Origin: a bacterium
GTDB taxonomy: Bacteria > Verrucomicrobiota > Verrucomicrobiia > Limisphaerales > UBA11358
Reading direction: 5' to 3'
Assembly (NCBI GenBank): GCA_021780905.1
Contig: JAJXXW010000030.1
Coordinates: forward strand, 17,500 to 81,499
Length of the DNA: 64,000 nt
Below are positions 8,369-16,479 of the stretch, in pieces. The position numbers were made by a program, and so were the translations under genes. Under the pieces are notes generated by a model. The model was not told the DNA's origin, made no database searches, and saw nothing but the letters and a program-made list of their open reading frames with translations. The first letter of the stretch is position 1, and every line of letters begins with the position of its first letter.

Positions 8369-9097
8369 ATGAGATTCATTCCTTGCCTGGCTCCCGCCCT
8401 GGCGTTGGCTTTGACACTGAATTTGGGCGCCGCCGCAAGTCCGGCGATCAACACGCTGACGGACGCCGAAAAAGCGGCGGGCTGGCAACTGCTCTTCGAC
8501 GGCCAGAGTTTCAACGGCTGGCACAATTTCAAAAAAGCCGGCGTCCGGCCCGGCTGGCAAGTCAAGGACGGCACGCTCGTTTGCGTGGACCCGCACAACG
8601 CCGGCGACATCGTCACCTCCAACGAATTTTCATGGTTCGAGCTGCAACTGGACTACAACATTTCCGAGGCCGGCAACAGCGGCATCATGTTTCACGTCAC
8701 CGACGCCGGCAACGCCGTCTGGGCCACCGGCCCGGAGTTTCAGCTGGAGGACAACGTCAAGGCCGTGGACCAGATCCGGTGCGGCTGGCTTTACGCGCTC
8801 TATCAGCCGCCGGTGGACCCGGCGACCGGCAAGATTCTGGATGCCACCAAGCCGGTCGGTGAGTGGAACCACGTCCGCCTGCTCGTCACGCCCAAGAAAT
8901 GCGAGCATGAGATCAACGGCGTGAAATATTTTGAATACGTCCCCGGCAGCGACGACTTCAACGCCCGCGTGGCGAAAAGCAAATTCAGCCGGATGCCGTT
9001 CTTCGCCAAGTCCGACACCGGTTACATCGCGCTGCAAGGCGACCACGGCAGCGTGGCGTTCCGCAACATCAAGATTCGGCCCATCCCGGCGAAGTGA
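8369..9097 (+). CDS. Secreted DUF1080 / 3-keto-disaccharide hydrolase-like protein
   Basis: 242 aa with a signal peptide (MRFIPCLAPALALALTLNLG, cleavage likely near AAA-SP) followed by one concanavalin-like DUF1080 domain. Family blocks are GWQLLFDGQSFNGWHNF, a central NSGIMFHV and a C-terminal IALQGDHGSVAFRNIKIRP. Such domains act on glycans or 3-keto-sugars in the periplasm or outside the cell and are greatly expanded in Verrucomicrobiota and Planctomycetota. The gene converges on the next one with a very short gap. No polysaccharide locus surrounds it, so the substrate is unknown. Confidence 0.88.
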   Translation: MRFIPCLAPALALALTLNLGAAASPAINTLTDAEKAAGWQLLFDGQSFNGWHNFKKAGVRPGWQVKDGTLVCVDPHNAGDIVTSNEFSWFELQLDYNISEAGNSGIMFHVTDAGNAVWATGPEFQLEDNVKAVDQIRCGWLYALYQPPVDPATGKILDATKPVGEWNHVRLLVTPKKCEHEINGVKYFEYVPGSDDFNARVAKSKFSRMPFFAKSDTGYIALQGDHGSVAFRNIKIRPIPAK

Positions 9098-9103
9098 TTG
9101 GTT

Positions 9104-11218
9104 TTACCCGTTCAGCGCGGCAGCGGTCCGACTGACCCGGAAGACGGCGAGGCAAAACTGCGCGGTGGCCGGGTCGTTCAAACACAACGCGCCGGAACGG
9201 ATGCGCGGCAGCGGTTGAGCTTCAAGTTGCAGCGGAAATTTCGCCGCCAGCGACCGGGCATAATCGGGAAAATTATCAAAACCCTCCGCGCGCAACTGGG
9301 CGGCGTTCACCAGCCGGAACGCGCCGAAGCTGTTCTGACCCGCCTGCCGCATCAGTTCCACCAGCACGCGGCCCATCGTGTAGCGCGGGTTGATTTCCAC
9401 AACCGGCTTCAACTTCACTGCGCCACCGGCATCCCGATAGACAAAGGCGTCGATGCCGACCGGCCCGATGAAATCGACCTCCTGCAATTTAGTTTCCAGC
9501 CGGGCGAACAGTTCGCCGTAAAATTCCAGCAGCCGGCTGGAAATGTCCGCCGGCGCGCGGAACCGCGAAACGATTTCTGCCGGAATCCGCTTGCGAAAAT
9601 GCGGCTCGGCGAAGTTGGCGACGAACTGGCCGCGCGCGTCAGTCTGCAGGCCGGTATAGCCGCACAGCTTCAGGCCGGGCGCGGCCATTTCGAGCTGCAC
9701 GGAAAAATCCGCCAGCCGTTCCAGCCACGGCTCGACCACCAGTTCGCGGTTTTGCGCGAACGCGTTTTCCATCCAGCGCAGCTGGGCCGGCAAAATCTCC
9801 GGCTCGAACAGCCGCAGCGCGTTGCTGCCGGCCACGCCGAACGATTCCTTTACAACAAGGTTGTGGTGGCCGCGGGCGCGGATTTTGGCAATCGCCGCCA
9901 GCGCTGCCGGGACCGAGTTGGCCGCGACGCCGATTTCGTTCTCGGCGCAAAGCCAGTCCGGGGCGGATGGCGGATGGCGGATGGCGGAATTTTGAGAGAT
10001 CAGCTTGCGCAAAAAATCCGCGCTCCAGACTTTGGAATAGAGTTGCGCGATTTCCGCGTTGAATCTTTTTTCGTTCGTGCGTTGTTCGCCGGAAACGCTG
10101 GCCAACAACGGCTTGAGCAGTTCAAAGCTGTCCGGTCCCCACGCCCACGGGCGCAGGCGGCCGAGCTTGCGGCTTTTCAAGCCGCCGGCATTTTCCCACT
10201 CCACAAATTCCGGCAACGGGAAGCCGGCCGACTTGAGGCCGCTCAAAAATTCCACCGACGGTTTTTCGCTCACCAGCACGATGTCGTCTTGCCGACACAA
10301 AAATTGCGGCAGGTTTTCCAGATCGCGCGCGAGCTGCGCCTGACGCTTCGTCGGATTGAAAGTTTTGCCCGCAGCGATGCGGCCTTCGGCGAACGGGTTG
10401 AAAATGAAAATGCTCGGGGTGCGGCCTTTGGATTGCGAATAGACCTGCATCTCCGCGATGAACTGCGCGTCGAATCCGGCGGCCCGGCGCCCCTCGACAT
10501 TCAGTGAAAATCCCTTGGCGCGCTGCGGCGAGAGCGGAAATTTGAGCGTGCGACAGAAGGCGTCCCAGTCGGATGCATCCGGATTTTTCCACCGGCGGAA
10601 CCACTGCAGGCCGTAGGCGACGTGGCCGATTTCATCGCGGTAAATCTTTTCGAGCAGCCGCGCGGAATCGGCGTCGCCCACGGTCGCGAAGCGGCGGGCG
10701 TAATCGCCGGCAAAATCCAGATTGGCCTGCTCAAAAGTCAGGCAGAGGCCGGCGACGTAGTCAATCGGATGTTCCATCGGCGCGACGCAGCGCCAGAAAT
10801 AGCCGCTCACCGGCAGGTCGCCCAGTTCGACGCCGCAGGATTTCATCCGTTCCAGATAAAGCCGCGTGTGTTCCTGCTCGTCCTGGAGCGTGCGCAACAC
10901 GCCCTGCCGGAAGGCGGCCGGCGCGTCGGGAAATTTCAGCAGCACGAGCGCCATCAGCTCGGTGGCGAGCAGTTCGTGGTTGGCGAAAAAATGCAGCAGC
11001 CGGCCGCGAGCGGATTTATTTTCGAGCTGGTGCAGGCCGGGAAAATCGCGCTTGCCGGCGGCGGGTGGCTTGAAAAGCAAGTTGGCCGGCCGGCCCGGCC
11101 CGGCGGGCGTGACGAGCGCGGTCCCAGGCCGCTCGTCGGTGATGGCATCCGGCGCGCGAAGTTTTTCCTCGAGCGACGTGGCGAACAAGACCTGTTCGGC
11201 AAATTCACGCAGTTCCAT
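9104..11218 (-). CDS. Ferritin-like DUF455 / ATP-grasp fusion protein
   Basis: 704 aa with two recognisable halves. Residues about 1-260 form a ferritin-like helical domain of the DUF455 type, with metal-ligand candidates in FFANHELLATELMAL, LQDEQEHTRLYLERM, FEQANLDFAGDY and YRDEIGHVAYGLQWFR. The C-terminal half looks like an ATP-grasp ligase: FIGPVGIDAFVYRD, then KPVVEINPRYTMGRV, where the E-x-N-x-R pattern binds metal and nucleotide. Between them is LVVKESFGVAGSNALRL, a likely nucleotide-binding lysine strand. A short tandem repeat (9963-9988) adds IRHPPSAPDW-type residues near the join. No pathway genes are adjacent, and the substrate is unknown. Confidence 0.7.
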   Translation of the reverse strand: MELREFAEQVLFATSLEEKLRAPDAITDERPGTALVTPAGPGRPANLLFKPPAAGKRDFPGLHQLENKSARGRLLHFFANHELLATELMALVLLKFPDAPAAFRQGVLRTLQDEQEHTRLYLERMKSCGVELGDLPVSGYFWRCVAPMEHPIDYVAGLCLTFEQANLDFAGDYARRFATVGDADSARLLEKIYRDEIGHVAYGLQWFRRWKNPDASDWDAFCRTLKFPLSPQRAKGFSLNVEGRRAAGFDAQFIAEMQVYSQSKGRTPSIFIFNPFAEGRIAAGKTFNPTKRQAQLARDLENLPQFLCRQDDIVLVSEKPSVEFLSGLKSAGFPLPEFVEWENAGGLKSRKLGRLRPWAWGPDSFELLKPLLASVSGEQRTNEKRFNAEIAQLYSKVWSADFLRKLISQNSAIRHPPSAPDWLCAENEIGVAANSVPAALAAIAKIRARGHHNLVVKESFGVAGSNALRLFEPEILPAQLRWMENAFAQNRELVVEPWLERLADFSVQLEMAAPGLKLCGYTGLQTDARGQFVANFAEPHFRKRIPAEIVSRFRAPADISSRLLEFYGELFARLETKLQEVDFIGPVGIDAFVYRDAGGAVKLKPVVEINPRYTMGRVLVELMRQAGQNSFGAFRLVNAAQLRAEGFDNFPDYARSLAAKFPLQLEAQPLPRIRSGALCLNDPATAQFCLAVFRVSRTAAALNG
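9963..9988. repeat. 7-bp tandem repeat inside a CDS
   Basis: The unit GCGGATG is repeated about 3.7 times. It lies in frame within the DUF455/ATP-grasp gene and adds a few Pro/His-rich residues at a domain boundary. Similar IRHPPSA strings arise when this simple repeat falls into genes. Confidence 0.85.
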
Positions 11219-11302
11219 CGCGGGACAACTTTAATGGCGGCGGGCGACGGTATTCCAGCTCCGCCGCCCGCCGGCCAGCGCTGTGTTGGTGCCGGCCCGT
11301 GC

Positions 11303-11890
11303 TCACTTGGCATTTGGATCAGGAATGAAGATTTTCTGGCCGACGTAAAGCTTCGCCGGGTCCAGTTTCGGGTTCGCCTTGAGAATCTGACTCACCGTCA
11401 CTTTCACGCCCTGATCGCGATATGCCTTGGCAATGGCGCTGACGGTGTCGCCCGCCTGCACTTTGTAGTCGTAGCCCTTCTGTGGCGTGGCGGGATTGTC
11501 CCCGGCGGGTGGCGGCGGCTCGGTGCCCGCCCGGGGCCGGTGGCTGACGGGCGGGCTGCCACCTTCCTTGCCGAGCAGCTCGAGCTGTTTCAATATGAAT
11601 TGCCGGTCTTCCTGCCGCTTTTGGTCTATCTCCTGCACCTGGGCGGCGAGCGCCTTCAAGTCATCACGACTGGCCGTGTCGCTCACGGCGGGCGTATTGA
11701 CCTTGTCGCTCAATTCGCCGAGCCGCTTCTCCAGCGCGTCCAGCCGCTTGCCCTGCAACTCCTGCGCGGCCAGCAGGTCCTGGATTTGTCCGCTCAACTT
11801 GTCCAGTTGCTGCTGCGTGGCCGAGTCCTGTGCCCGCGCGAACGCGGCAATGAAAATCAAAACCGCGAGGCCGATGGAAATCGTTTTCAT
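11303..11890 (-). CDS. Secreted coiled-coil LysM domain protein
   Basis: 195 aa. Signal peptide MKTISIGLAVLIFIAAFARA, probably cleaved after ARA. A coiled coil at about residues 25-105 (repeats such as LDKLSGQIQDLLAAQELQ and LDALEKRLGELSDKV) is followed by a Pro-rich linker. A C-terminal LysM domain spans about residues 140-190 (YKVQAGDTVSAIAKAY ... LKANPKLDPAKLYVGQKIFIP), which should bind peptidoglycan. It is probably a periplasmic cell-wall protein; no enzyme domain is present. The gene lies 84 bp downstream of the DUF455/ATP-grasp start on the same strand. Confidence 0.85.
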   Translation of the reverse strand: MKTISIGLAVLIFIAAFARAQDSATQQQLDKLSGQIQDLLAAQELQGKRLDALEKRLGELSDKVNTPAVSDTASRDDLKALAAQVQEIDQKRQEDRQFILKQLELLGKEGGSPPVSHRPRAGTEPPPPAGDNPATPQKGYDYKVQAGDTVSAIAKAYRDQGVKVTVSQILKANPKLDPAKLYVGQKIFIPDPNAK

Positions 11891-11989
11891 TCGCCGAAAA
11901 TAAACCTCGGCGTGCCGCCGTCAAGGTGAAGTGTTGGGAATTGAACCGCCGCCAGACGAGATTCCACCCGGCAGGGGCGGAAACGGCGC

Positions 11990-12085
11990 TCAATTGCGGG
12001 CAATATGCGGGTGATTCATGAACCAGAGCACGACCACGAACGCCAGCACGGCGATGCCTCCGAAAAATATGGTGAAAAAGGCCAT
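11990..12085 (-). CDS. Small single-helix membrane protein (31 aa)
   Basis: A 31-codon frame encoding MAFFTIFFGGIAVLAFVVVL then WFMNHPHIARN. One hydrophobic helix fills most of it and ends in a short polar tail. It is too short for standard gene callers. Support comes from its coherent membrane-segment composition in an otherwise unexplained gap upstream of the LysM gene. No function can be assigned. Confidence 0.45.
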   Translation of the reverse strand: MAFFTIFFGGIAVLAFVVVLWFMNHPHIARN

Positions 12086-12274
12086 TTGCCTCTGGTGGCT
12101 GGTCAATCTCCTTTTTCGGTGGGGGCGCAGGTTGCTCACTGCAAGGAATTTATTGCATCACCGCGCTGCTGGCAAATGCTTATCCGCACTTTTTCCCGCA
12201 ACCGGATCGGGAGCCGGACGGGCCTCGTTTGAGGCAGCGAAGAAAAGTTTCCTTTGCCCCGCCTGCGTCATAAT

Positions 12275-13570
12275 ATGCGCCCGCGCATCATGTCGGCCGC
12301 CCAAAAATCTTCGCCGTGGTTGTGGATTCCGACGGTCTATTTTGCCGAGGGCCTGCCGAACGCGCTGGTGGCCACCGTGTCGGTGATGCTTTACAACGAC
12401 CTCGGCGTCTCCAACCGGACGACGGCTTTTTTGACCAGCCTGCTCTATTTGCCGTGGGTCCTCAAGCCGCTCTGGAGCCCGGTGGTGGACGTGCTGAAAA
12501 CGCGGCGCGGCTGGATTTGGATCATGCAACTGCTCCTCGCCGCCGGCCTGCTGTGCGTCGCGCTAGCGATCCCCGTGCCGCACGGCCTCCCATGGACCAT
12601 CGTGTTTTTTATCCTGCTGGCGTTCAGCTCGGCAACCCACGACATCGCGGCGGACGGTTTTTACCTGCTCGCGCCGACGGAACGCGAGCAGGCGTTTTTC
12701 GTCGGCTGGCGCGGCATTTTTTTCAACGCCGGCAAAATCGCCGCGCAAGGCGGCCTGGTGTTTATCGTCGGCCGGCTGGCCCAGCGCAGCGGCCATCCGG
12801 CCCTGGCGTGGTCGGCCGGCTTTGCGCTCGCGGCGGGAATTTTTGCGGGCCTCGGCATTTATCACCGCTGCATTTTGCCCCGGCCGGTGGCGGACCAGCC
12901 CAAAATCCGGCCGGCGGGTGAAAACTGCTTCGGCGGGTTTCTGGAAACCTTCGCCACCTTTTTCCAAAAGCCGGGGATTGTCGCGATGCTGCTGTTCGTC
13001 TTGCTTTACCGGCTGGGCGAGGCGCAACTCCTGAAAATCATCCCGATCTTTCTGCACGCGCCGCCGGCCGCGGGCGGGCTTGGCCTATCCTTGGAAAAAA
13101 TCAGCGTGATTTACGGCACCGTGGGCGTCGTCGCCTTCATGCTGGGCGCGCTGCTCGGCGGCTGGGCCGTGTCGCGCCGCGGCCTCAAATTCTGGCTGTG
13201 GCCGATGTTGCTGGCGATTCATCTGCCGGATGCGGTGTTCCTCTGGCTCGCGGCGGCACAGCCGGAAAATCTGCCGGCCATCGGCGCGGGCGTCGCCGTC
13301 GAGCAGTTTGGCTACGGCTTCGGGTTCACGGCCTTCATGCTTTACCTGATCCGGCTCGCGCGCGGCCCGCACGCGACGGCGCACTACGCGCTGGGCACCG
13401 GTTTCATGGCGCTGGGCCTGATGCTGCCGGGGATGTGGAGCGGCTGGCTGCAGGAACGGCTCGGCTACAAACTGTTTTTTCTGTGGGTCATCCTCGCGAC
13501 GATCCCCAGCTTCCTGGTCGCAACCAAAATTCCGCTGGAGCCGGAGTTCGGCCGACGCCAGACCCTCTGA
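12275..13570 (+). CDS. AmpG-like MFS transporter
   Basis: About 431 aa with twelve predicted helices. The N-terminus WLWIPTVYFAEGLPNALVAT and the block FLTSLLYLPWVLKPLWSPVVD resemble the AmpG (muropeptide permease) branch of the major facilitator superfamily. SSATHDIAADGFYLLAP fits the conserved loop between helices 4 and 5, where D-(I/A)-(A/V)-x-D-(G/A) is typical. The start could be the ATG at 12275 or the one at 12290; a TTG further upstream is not favoured. AmpG imports anhydromuropeptides, but related transporters differ in substrate, so the exact cargo is uncertain. Confidence 0.8.
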   Translation: MRPRIMSAAQKSSPWLWIPTVYFAEGLPNALVATVSVMLYNDLGVSNRTTAFLTSLLYLPWVLKPLWSPVVDVLKTRRGWIWIMQLLLAAGLLCVALAIPVPHGLPWTIVFFILLAFSSATHDIAADGFYLLAPTEREQAFFVGWRGIFFNAGKIAAQGGLVFIVGRLAQRSGHPALAWSAGFALAAGIFAGLGIYHRCILPRPVADQPKIRPAGENCFGGFLETFATFFQKPGIVAMLLFVLLYRLGEAQLLKIIPIFLHAPPAAGGLGLSLEKISVIYGTVGVVAFMLGALLGGWAVSRRGLKFWLWPMLLAIHLPDAVFLWLAAAQPENLPAIGAGVAVEQFGYGFGFTAFMLYLIRLARGPHATAHYALGTGFMALGLMLPGMWSGWLQERLGYKLFFLWVILATIPSFLVATKIPLEPEFGRRQTL

Positions 13571-13623
13571 CGCAAGAAATAAATTGCTTTGAACGCGCCG
13601 GGCCGGACAAAATCCAATTTCCA

Positions 13624-14751
13624 ATGAAATTCAAATGCCTCTGGCTCCTCCTCGCCGCGCTGACGCTCGGCGTGAACGTCCGCGCGGACCTCGCCTCCAT
13701 CTTCACCAACGTCGCGCCGGTCGCGCTTGCGCCCCGGCCCAGCATCATCCTCATCCAATGCCACGGCCTCGCGCGCGGCGACTTGAGCTGCTACGGCCAG
13801 ACGAATTACCAGACGCCCAACCTCGACCGGCTGGCGGCGGACGGCATCCGCTTCACGCATTACACCGGCGGCGCGGACAGCGCCGCGACCACCGCGCAAC
13901 TGCTCGCCGGCACCATTTCCCCGTTGCCGGATGGCGAACCGAACCTCGCGCAGCGGCTGCAGCAAAACGGTTACCACACCGGCCTCATCGGCGAATGGAG
14001 CCTGGCCGGCCGGCCGTGGGCGCGCGGCTTTGACGAGTTCGCCGGTTTTCTGGAGGACGCGGAGGGGAGAAATTATTATCCCGACCACGTCTGGCGTTGC
14101 GCGCCCAAGAGCATTTTCAATGAGACGAACAAAACCTTCGACACCTTCATCGGCCAGGAACCGATTTACGCCAATCTCGGCGGGAAAAAGGCCCGCTATC
14201 TGCCGGATGTGCTCGTCTTGGCGATGGACAACTTCGTGCGCATCAACGCGCCGACCCCGGCGAATCACCACCGCCCGTTGTTTCTGCTGGTGAATTTTTC
14301 CGCGCCGCGCACCGCCACGGCCGGCGCGGATGATTTTCCCGTGCCCACGGACGCGCCGTTCACCGATGAGTCCTGGCCGCCGGCCGCAAAAAACCGCACC
14401 GCGCTCATTACGCGCCTTGACGCCGGCATCGGCCGGCTGTTCGAGCAGCTCGGCAAATCCGGGCTGACCAACAACTGCGTTATTTTTTTTACGGGCAGTT
14501 CCGCGCCGGGAAAATTCCAGACGCCCCGGCTGAACGCGTTTCTCCCGCCGGAGGATTTTGCCGCCGCCAATCATCCTGCGCCGCGCCTGCCGATGCTGCT
14601 GTGGTATCCCGAGAAAGTCCGCGGCGGGCAGACCAGCGACCTGCCGTGGCGCGCGGCGGATTTTCCGGCGACGGCGCTCGCCATCAGCTACAGCCCGCCG
14701 GTGACGAACTTTGGGGGAATGGCCGTGCTGCCCCGACTGCCGGGCCGGTAA
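13624..14751 (+). CDS. Sulfatase-fold protein lacking catalytic motifs (putative pseudoenzyme)
   Basis: 375 aa with a signal peptide (MKFKCLWLLLAALTLGVNVRA). The order of blocks is that of type I sulfatases: PSIILIQCHGLARGDLSCYG, YQTPNLDRLAADGIRFTHYT, NGYHTGLIGEWSLAG and a C-terminal NCVIFFTGSSAPG. Each catalytic position is changed. The metal-binding Asp-Asp is Gln-Cys (residues 45-46). The C/S-x-P-x-R formylglycine motif is replaced by SAATTAQLL (about residues 86-94). G-K-W-H becomes GEWS, and the S/T-D-N-G motif becomes TGSS. The fold seems kept but sulfate hydrolysis is very unlikely. It follows the AmpG-like gene by 53 bp. Confidence 0.8.
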   Translation: MKFKCLWLLLAALTLGVNVRADLASIFTNVAPVALAPRPSIILIQCHGLARGDLSCYGQTNYQTPNLDRLAADGIRFTHYTGGADSAATTAQLLAGTISPLPDGEPNLAQRLQQNGYHTGLIGEWSLAGRPWARGFDEFAGFLEDAEGRNYYPDHVWRCAPKSIFNETNKTFDTFIGQEPIYANLGGKKARYLPDVLVLAMDNFVRINAPTPANHHRPLFLLVNFSAPRTATAGADDFPVPTDAPFTDESWPPAAKNRTALITRLDAGIGRLFEQLGKSGLTNNCVIFFTGSSAPGKFQTPRLNAFLPPEDFAAANHPAPRLPMLLWYPEKVRGGQTSDLPWRAADFPATALAISYSPPVTNFGGMAVLPRLPGR

Positions 14752-14910
14752 TCAACGCGCGGGCGCGCTGTCCGGCAGCGGCACGAAGTCGCGCTGCTGT
14801 TCCACATTTTTCGCGGCGACGGCCACCCACGCCACGGCCAGCACGATGGCGAGCAGCACCGCCGCCGCCGCAAACCACGGCCACTTGTATTTTGGTTGTT
14901 CGTCGCCCAT
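14752..14910 (-). CDS. Small membrane protein (52 aa)
   Basis: Begins MGDEQPKYKWPWFAAAAVLL, contains one transmembrane helix (about residues 12-34) and ends in a short charged tail (KNVEQQRDFVPLPDSAPAR). The ATG at 14910 is preferred because it gives a compact protein; longer readings add unrelated residues. Its stop abuts the stop of the sulfatase-fold gene on the other strand. It is not similar to anything I can name; a bitopic inner-membrane location is inferred. Confidence 0.5.
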   Translation of the reverse strand: MGDEQPKYKWPWFAAAAVLLAIVLAVAWVAVAAKNVEQQRDFVPLPDSAPAR

Positions 14911-15010
14911 TGTCCCGCCAGTCTCGCACAAAATCGTCCCGCCACCAAGCGGTGGATTTTTTGAAAACTCGACCGGCCGCGGTTTTGCGGTAAATTGCCG
15001 GCCACGTTTC

Positions 15011-16408
15011 ATGCACGAAACCGAAACACCCGACAATCCGCCGCCGCCGCCCGCGACCGCGCCGCATCCCTACGCCATTTTTCGCAACGCCGATTTCAAG
15101 CGTTACCTCATCGCGCGATTCGTCGCCGCGTTCGGAATGCAGATGCTTGTCACCGCGCTGGACTGGGAGCTTTTCAAACGCGCGCACTCCGGCCTGGCGC
15201 TCGGCTTCGTCGGCCTGTCGCTCATGGTGCCGATGTTTTTGTGCACGCTGCCGGCGGGCCAGCTCGCCGACCGTCGCAACCGGAAAAGCATCATTCTCGG
15301 CTCCACGCTCGTGCTGGGCCTGGCCAGCCTCGGGCTGACGCTGGCGTCGGGGCTTATCGCGTTGGACAAAAACGTCGGGACGTTTCAACTGTCCGCCTAC
15401 GCGCTGCTGGTGGTCATCGGCGTGGCGCGGACTTTTCTCTGGCCGGCGAGCGCGGCCTTCGTGACCGCGCTCGTCTCGCGCGCGGAGCTGCCGCGCGCGA
15501 TCACCTTTAACAGCGGCGCGTTCCAGCTTTCGTGCGTGCTGGGACCTTCGGCGGCGGGCGTGATCATCTGGCTCACACACGGCGCGTGGCTGGTTTATGC
15601 CGTCAATGTTGTTTTCAGCGCCGTGGCCTTCGCGCTTATTGTCGGCGTCCGCCACGAACATAAAATTCCACCGCGCGAACCTGTCTCGCTCCAGAGCCTC
15701 ATCACCGGTTTTCAATTTGTTTATCAGAACAAGATCATCCTCGGCACCCTCACGCTCGATATGTTCGCCGTGCTGCTCGGCGGCGCGGTGACGCTGCTGC
15801 CGATTTTCGCGGACGGCATCATTCCATTGCACCACGGCGCGGAGGGCGTCGGCCTGGGCCTGCTGCGCGCGGCGATTCCGATCGGCGCTATCGTCTGCGT
15901 GTTTTATCTGGCGCACCGGCCGCCGTTGCAAAAGGCCGGGCGCACGATGCTGCTGTGCGTGGCGGTCTTCGGCGGGGCGACGATTTTATTCGGCCTCGCC
16001 AACCGCCAGTGCCTCGGCGGATTTTTCCCGGCGGCGGATGGCCTGTGGTTCTGGGTGGCGTTCGGCCTGATGGCGTTGTGCGGCGCGGTGGACAATGTCA
16101 GCGTCGTGGTGCGCGCCACGCTGGTGCAGATTTTGACGCCGGACGAAAAGCGCGGGCGCGTCTCGGCGGTGAACAGCCTGTTCATCGGCACGTCGAACGA
16201 GTTGGGCGGCGCGGAATCCGGCTTCACCGCGCAGATCTTCGGCCCGGTCCTGCATCACGTCCACGAAACCGCCGGCCCGGTTTACGCGCAGGCCATGGCC
16301 ACCGGCGCGATTCTGTCCGTGGTGGTCGGCGGCTGCGGGACGCTGGCGGTGGTGCTGGTGGTCGCGTGGCTCTGGCCGGAAATCCGCCGCTACGGCCGGT
16401 TGTCGTGA
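15011..16408 (+). CDS. MFS transporter (MFS_3 / EntS-like)
   Basis: 465 aa. After a Pro-rich N-terminus comes YAIFRNADFKRYLIARFVAAFG, the usual opening of MFS_3 (enterobactin exporter-like) proteins. The family loop motif GQLADRRNRKSIILGS follows helix 2. Later blocks are LVSRAELPRAITFNSGAFQLSCVLGPSAAG and LTPDEKRGRVSAVNSLFIGTSNELGGAESG, both characteristic of this group. These are drug or siderophore exporters; no siderophore genes are near, so the substrate is open. The gene is divergent from the 52-aa membrane protein. Confidence 0.87.
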   Translation: MHETETPDNPPPPPATAPHPYAIFRNADFKRYLIARFVAAFGMQMLVTALDWELFKRAHSGLALGFVGLSLMVPMFLCTLPAGQLADRRNRKSIILGSTLVLGLASLGLTLASGLIALDKNVGTFQLSAYALLVVIGVARTFLWPASAAFVTALVSRAELPRAITFNSGAFQLSCVLGPSAAGVIIWLTHGAWLVYAVNVVFSAVAFALIVGVRHEHKIPPREPVSLQSLITGFQFVYQNKIILGTLTLDMFAVLLGGAVTLLPIFADGIIPLHHGAEGVGLGLLRAAIPIGAIVCVFYLAHRPPLQKAGRTMLLCVAVFGGATILFGLANRQCLGGFFPAADGLWFWVAFGLMALCGAVDNVSVVVRATLVQILTPDEKRGRVSAVNSLFIGTSNELGGAESGFTAQIFGPVLHHVHETAGPVYAQAMATGAILSVVVGGCGTLAVVLVVAWLWPEIRRYGRLS

Positions 16409-16479
16409 AGTCCGTTCGCCATCGCCAGTCACAGGGATTTAAGCTTTGAACTTCGCTTTCACGATTTACTATTCCATGT

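Noticed and set aside
7114..8622. 502-codon minus-strand frame opposite the YihY gene
   Set aside because: No recognisable domain and it runs across the boundary of two plus-strand genes.
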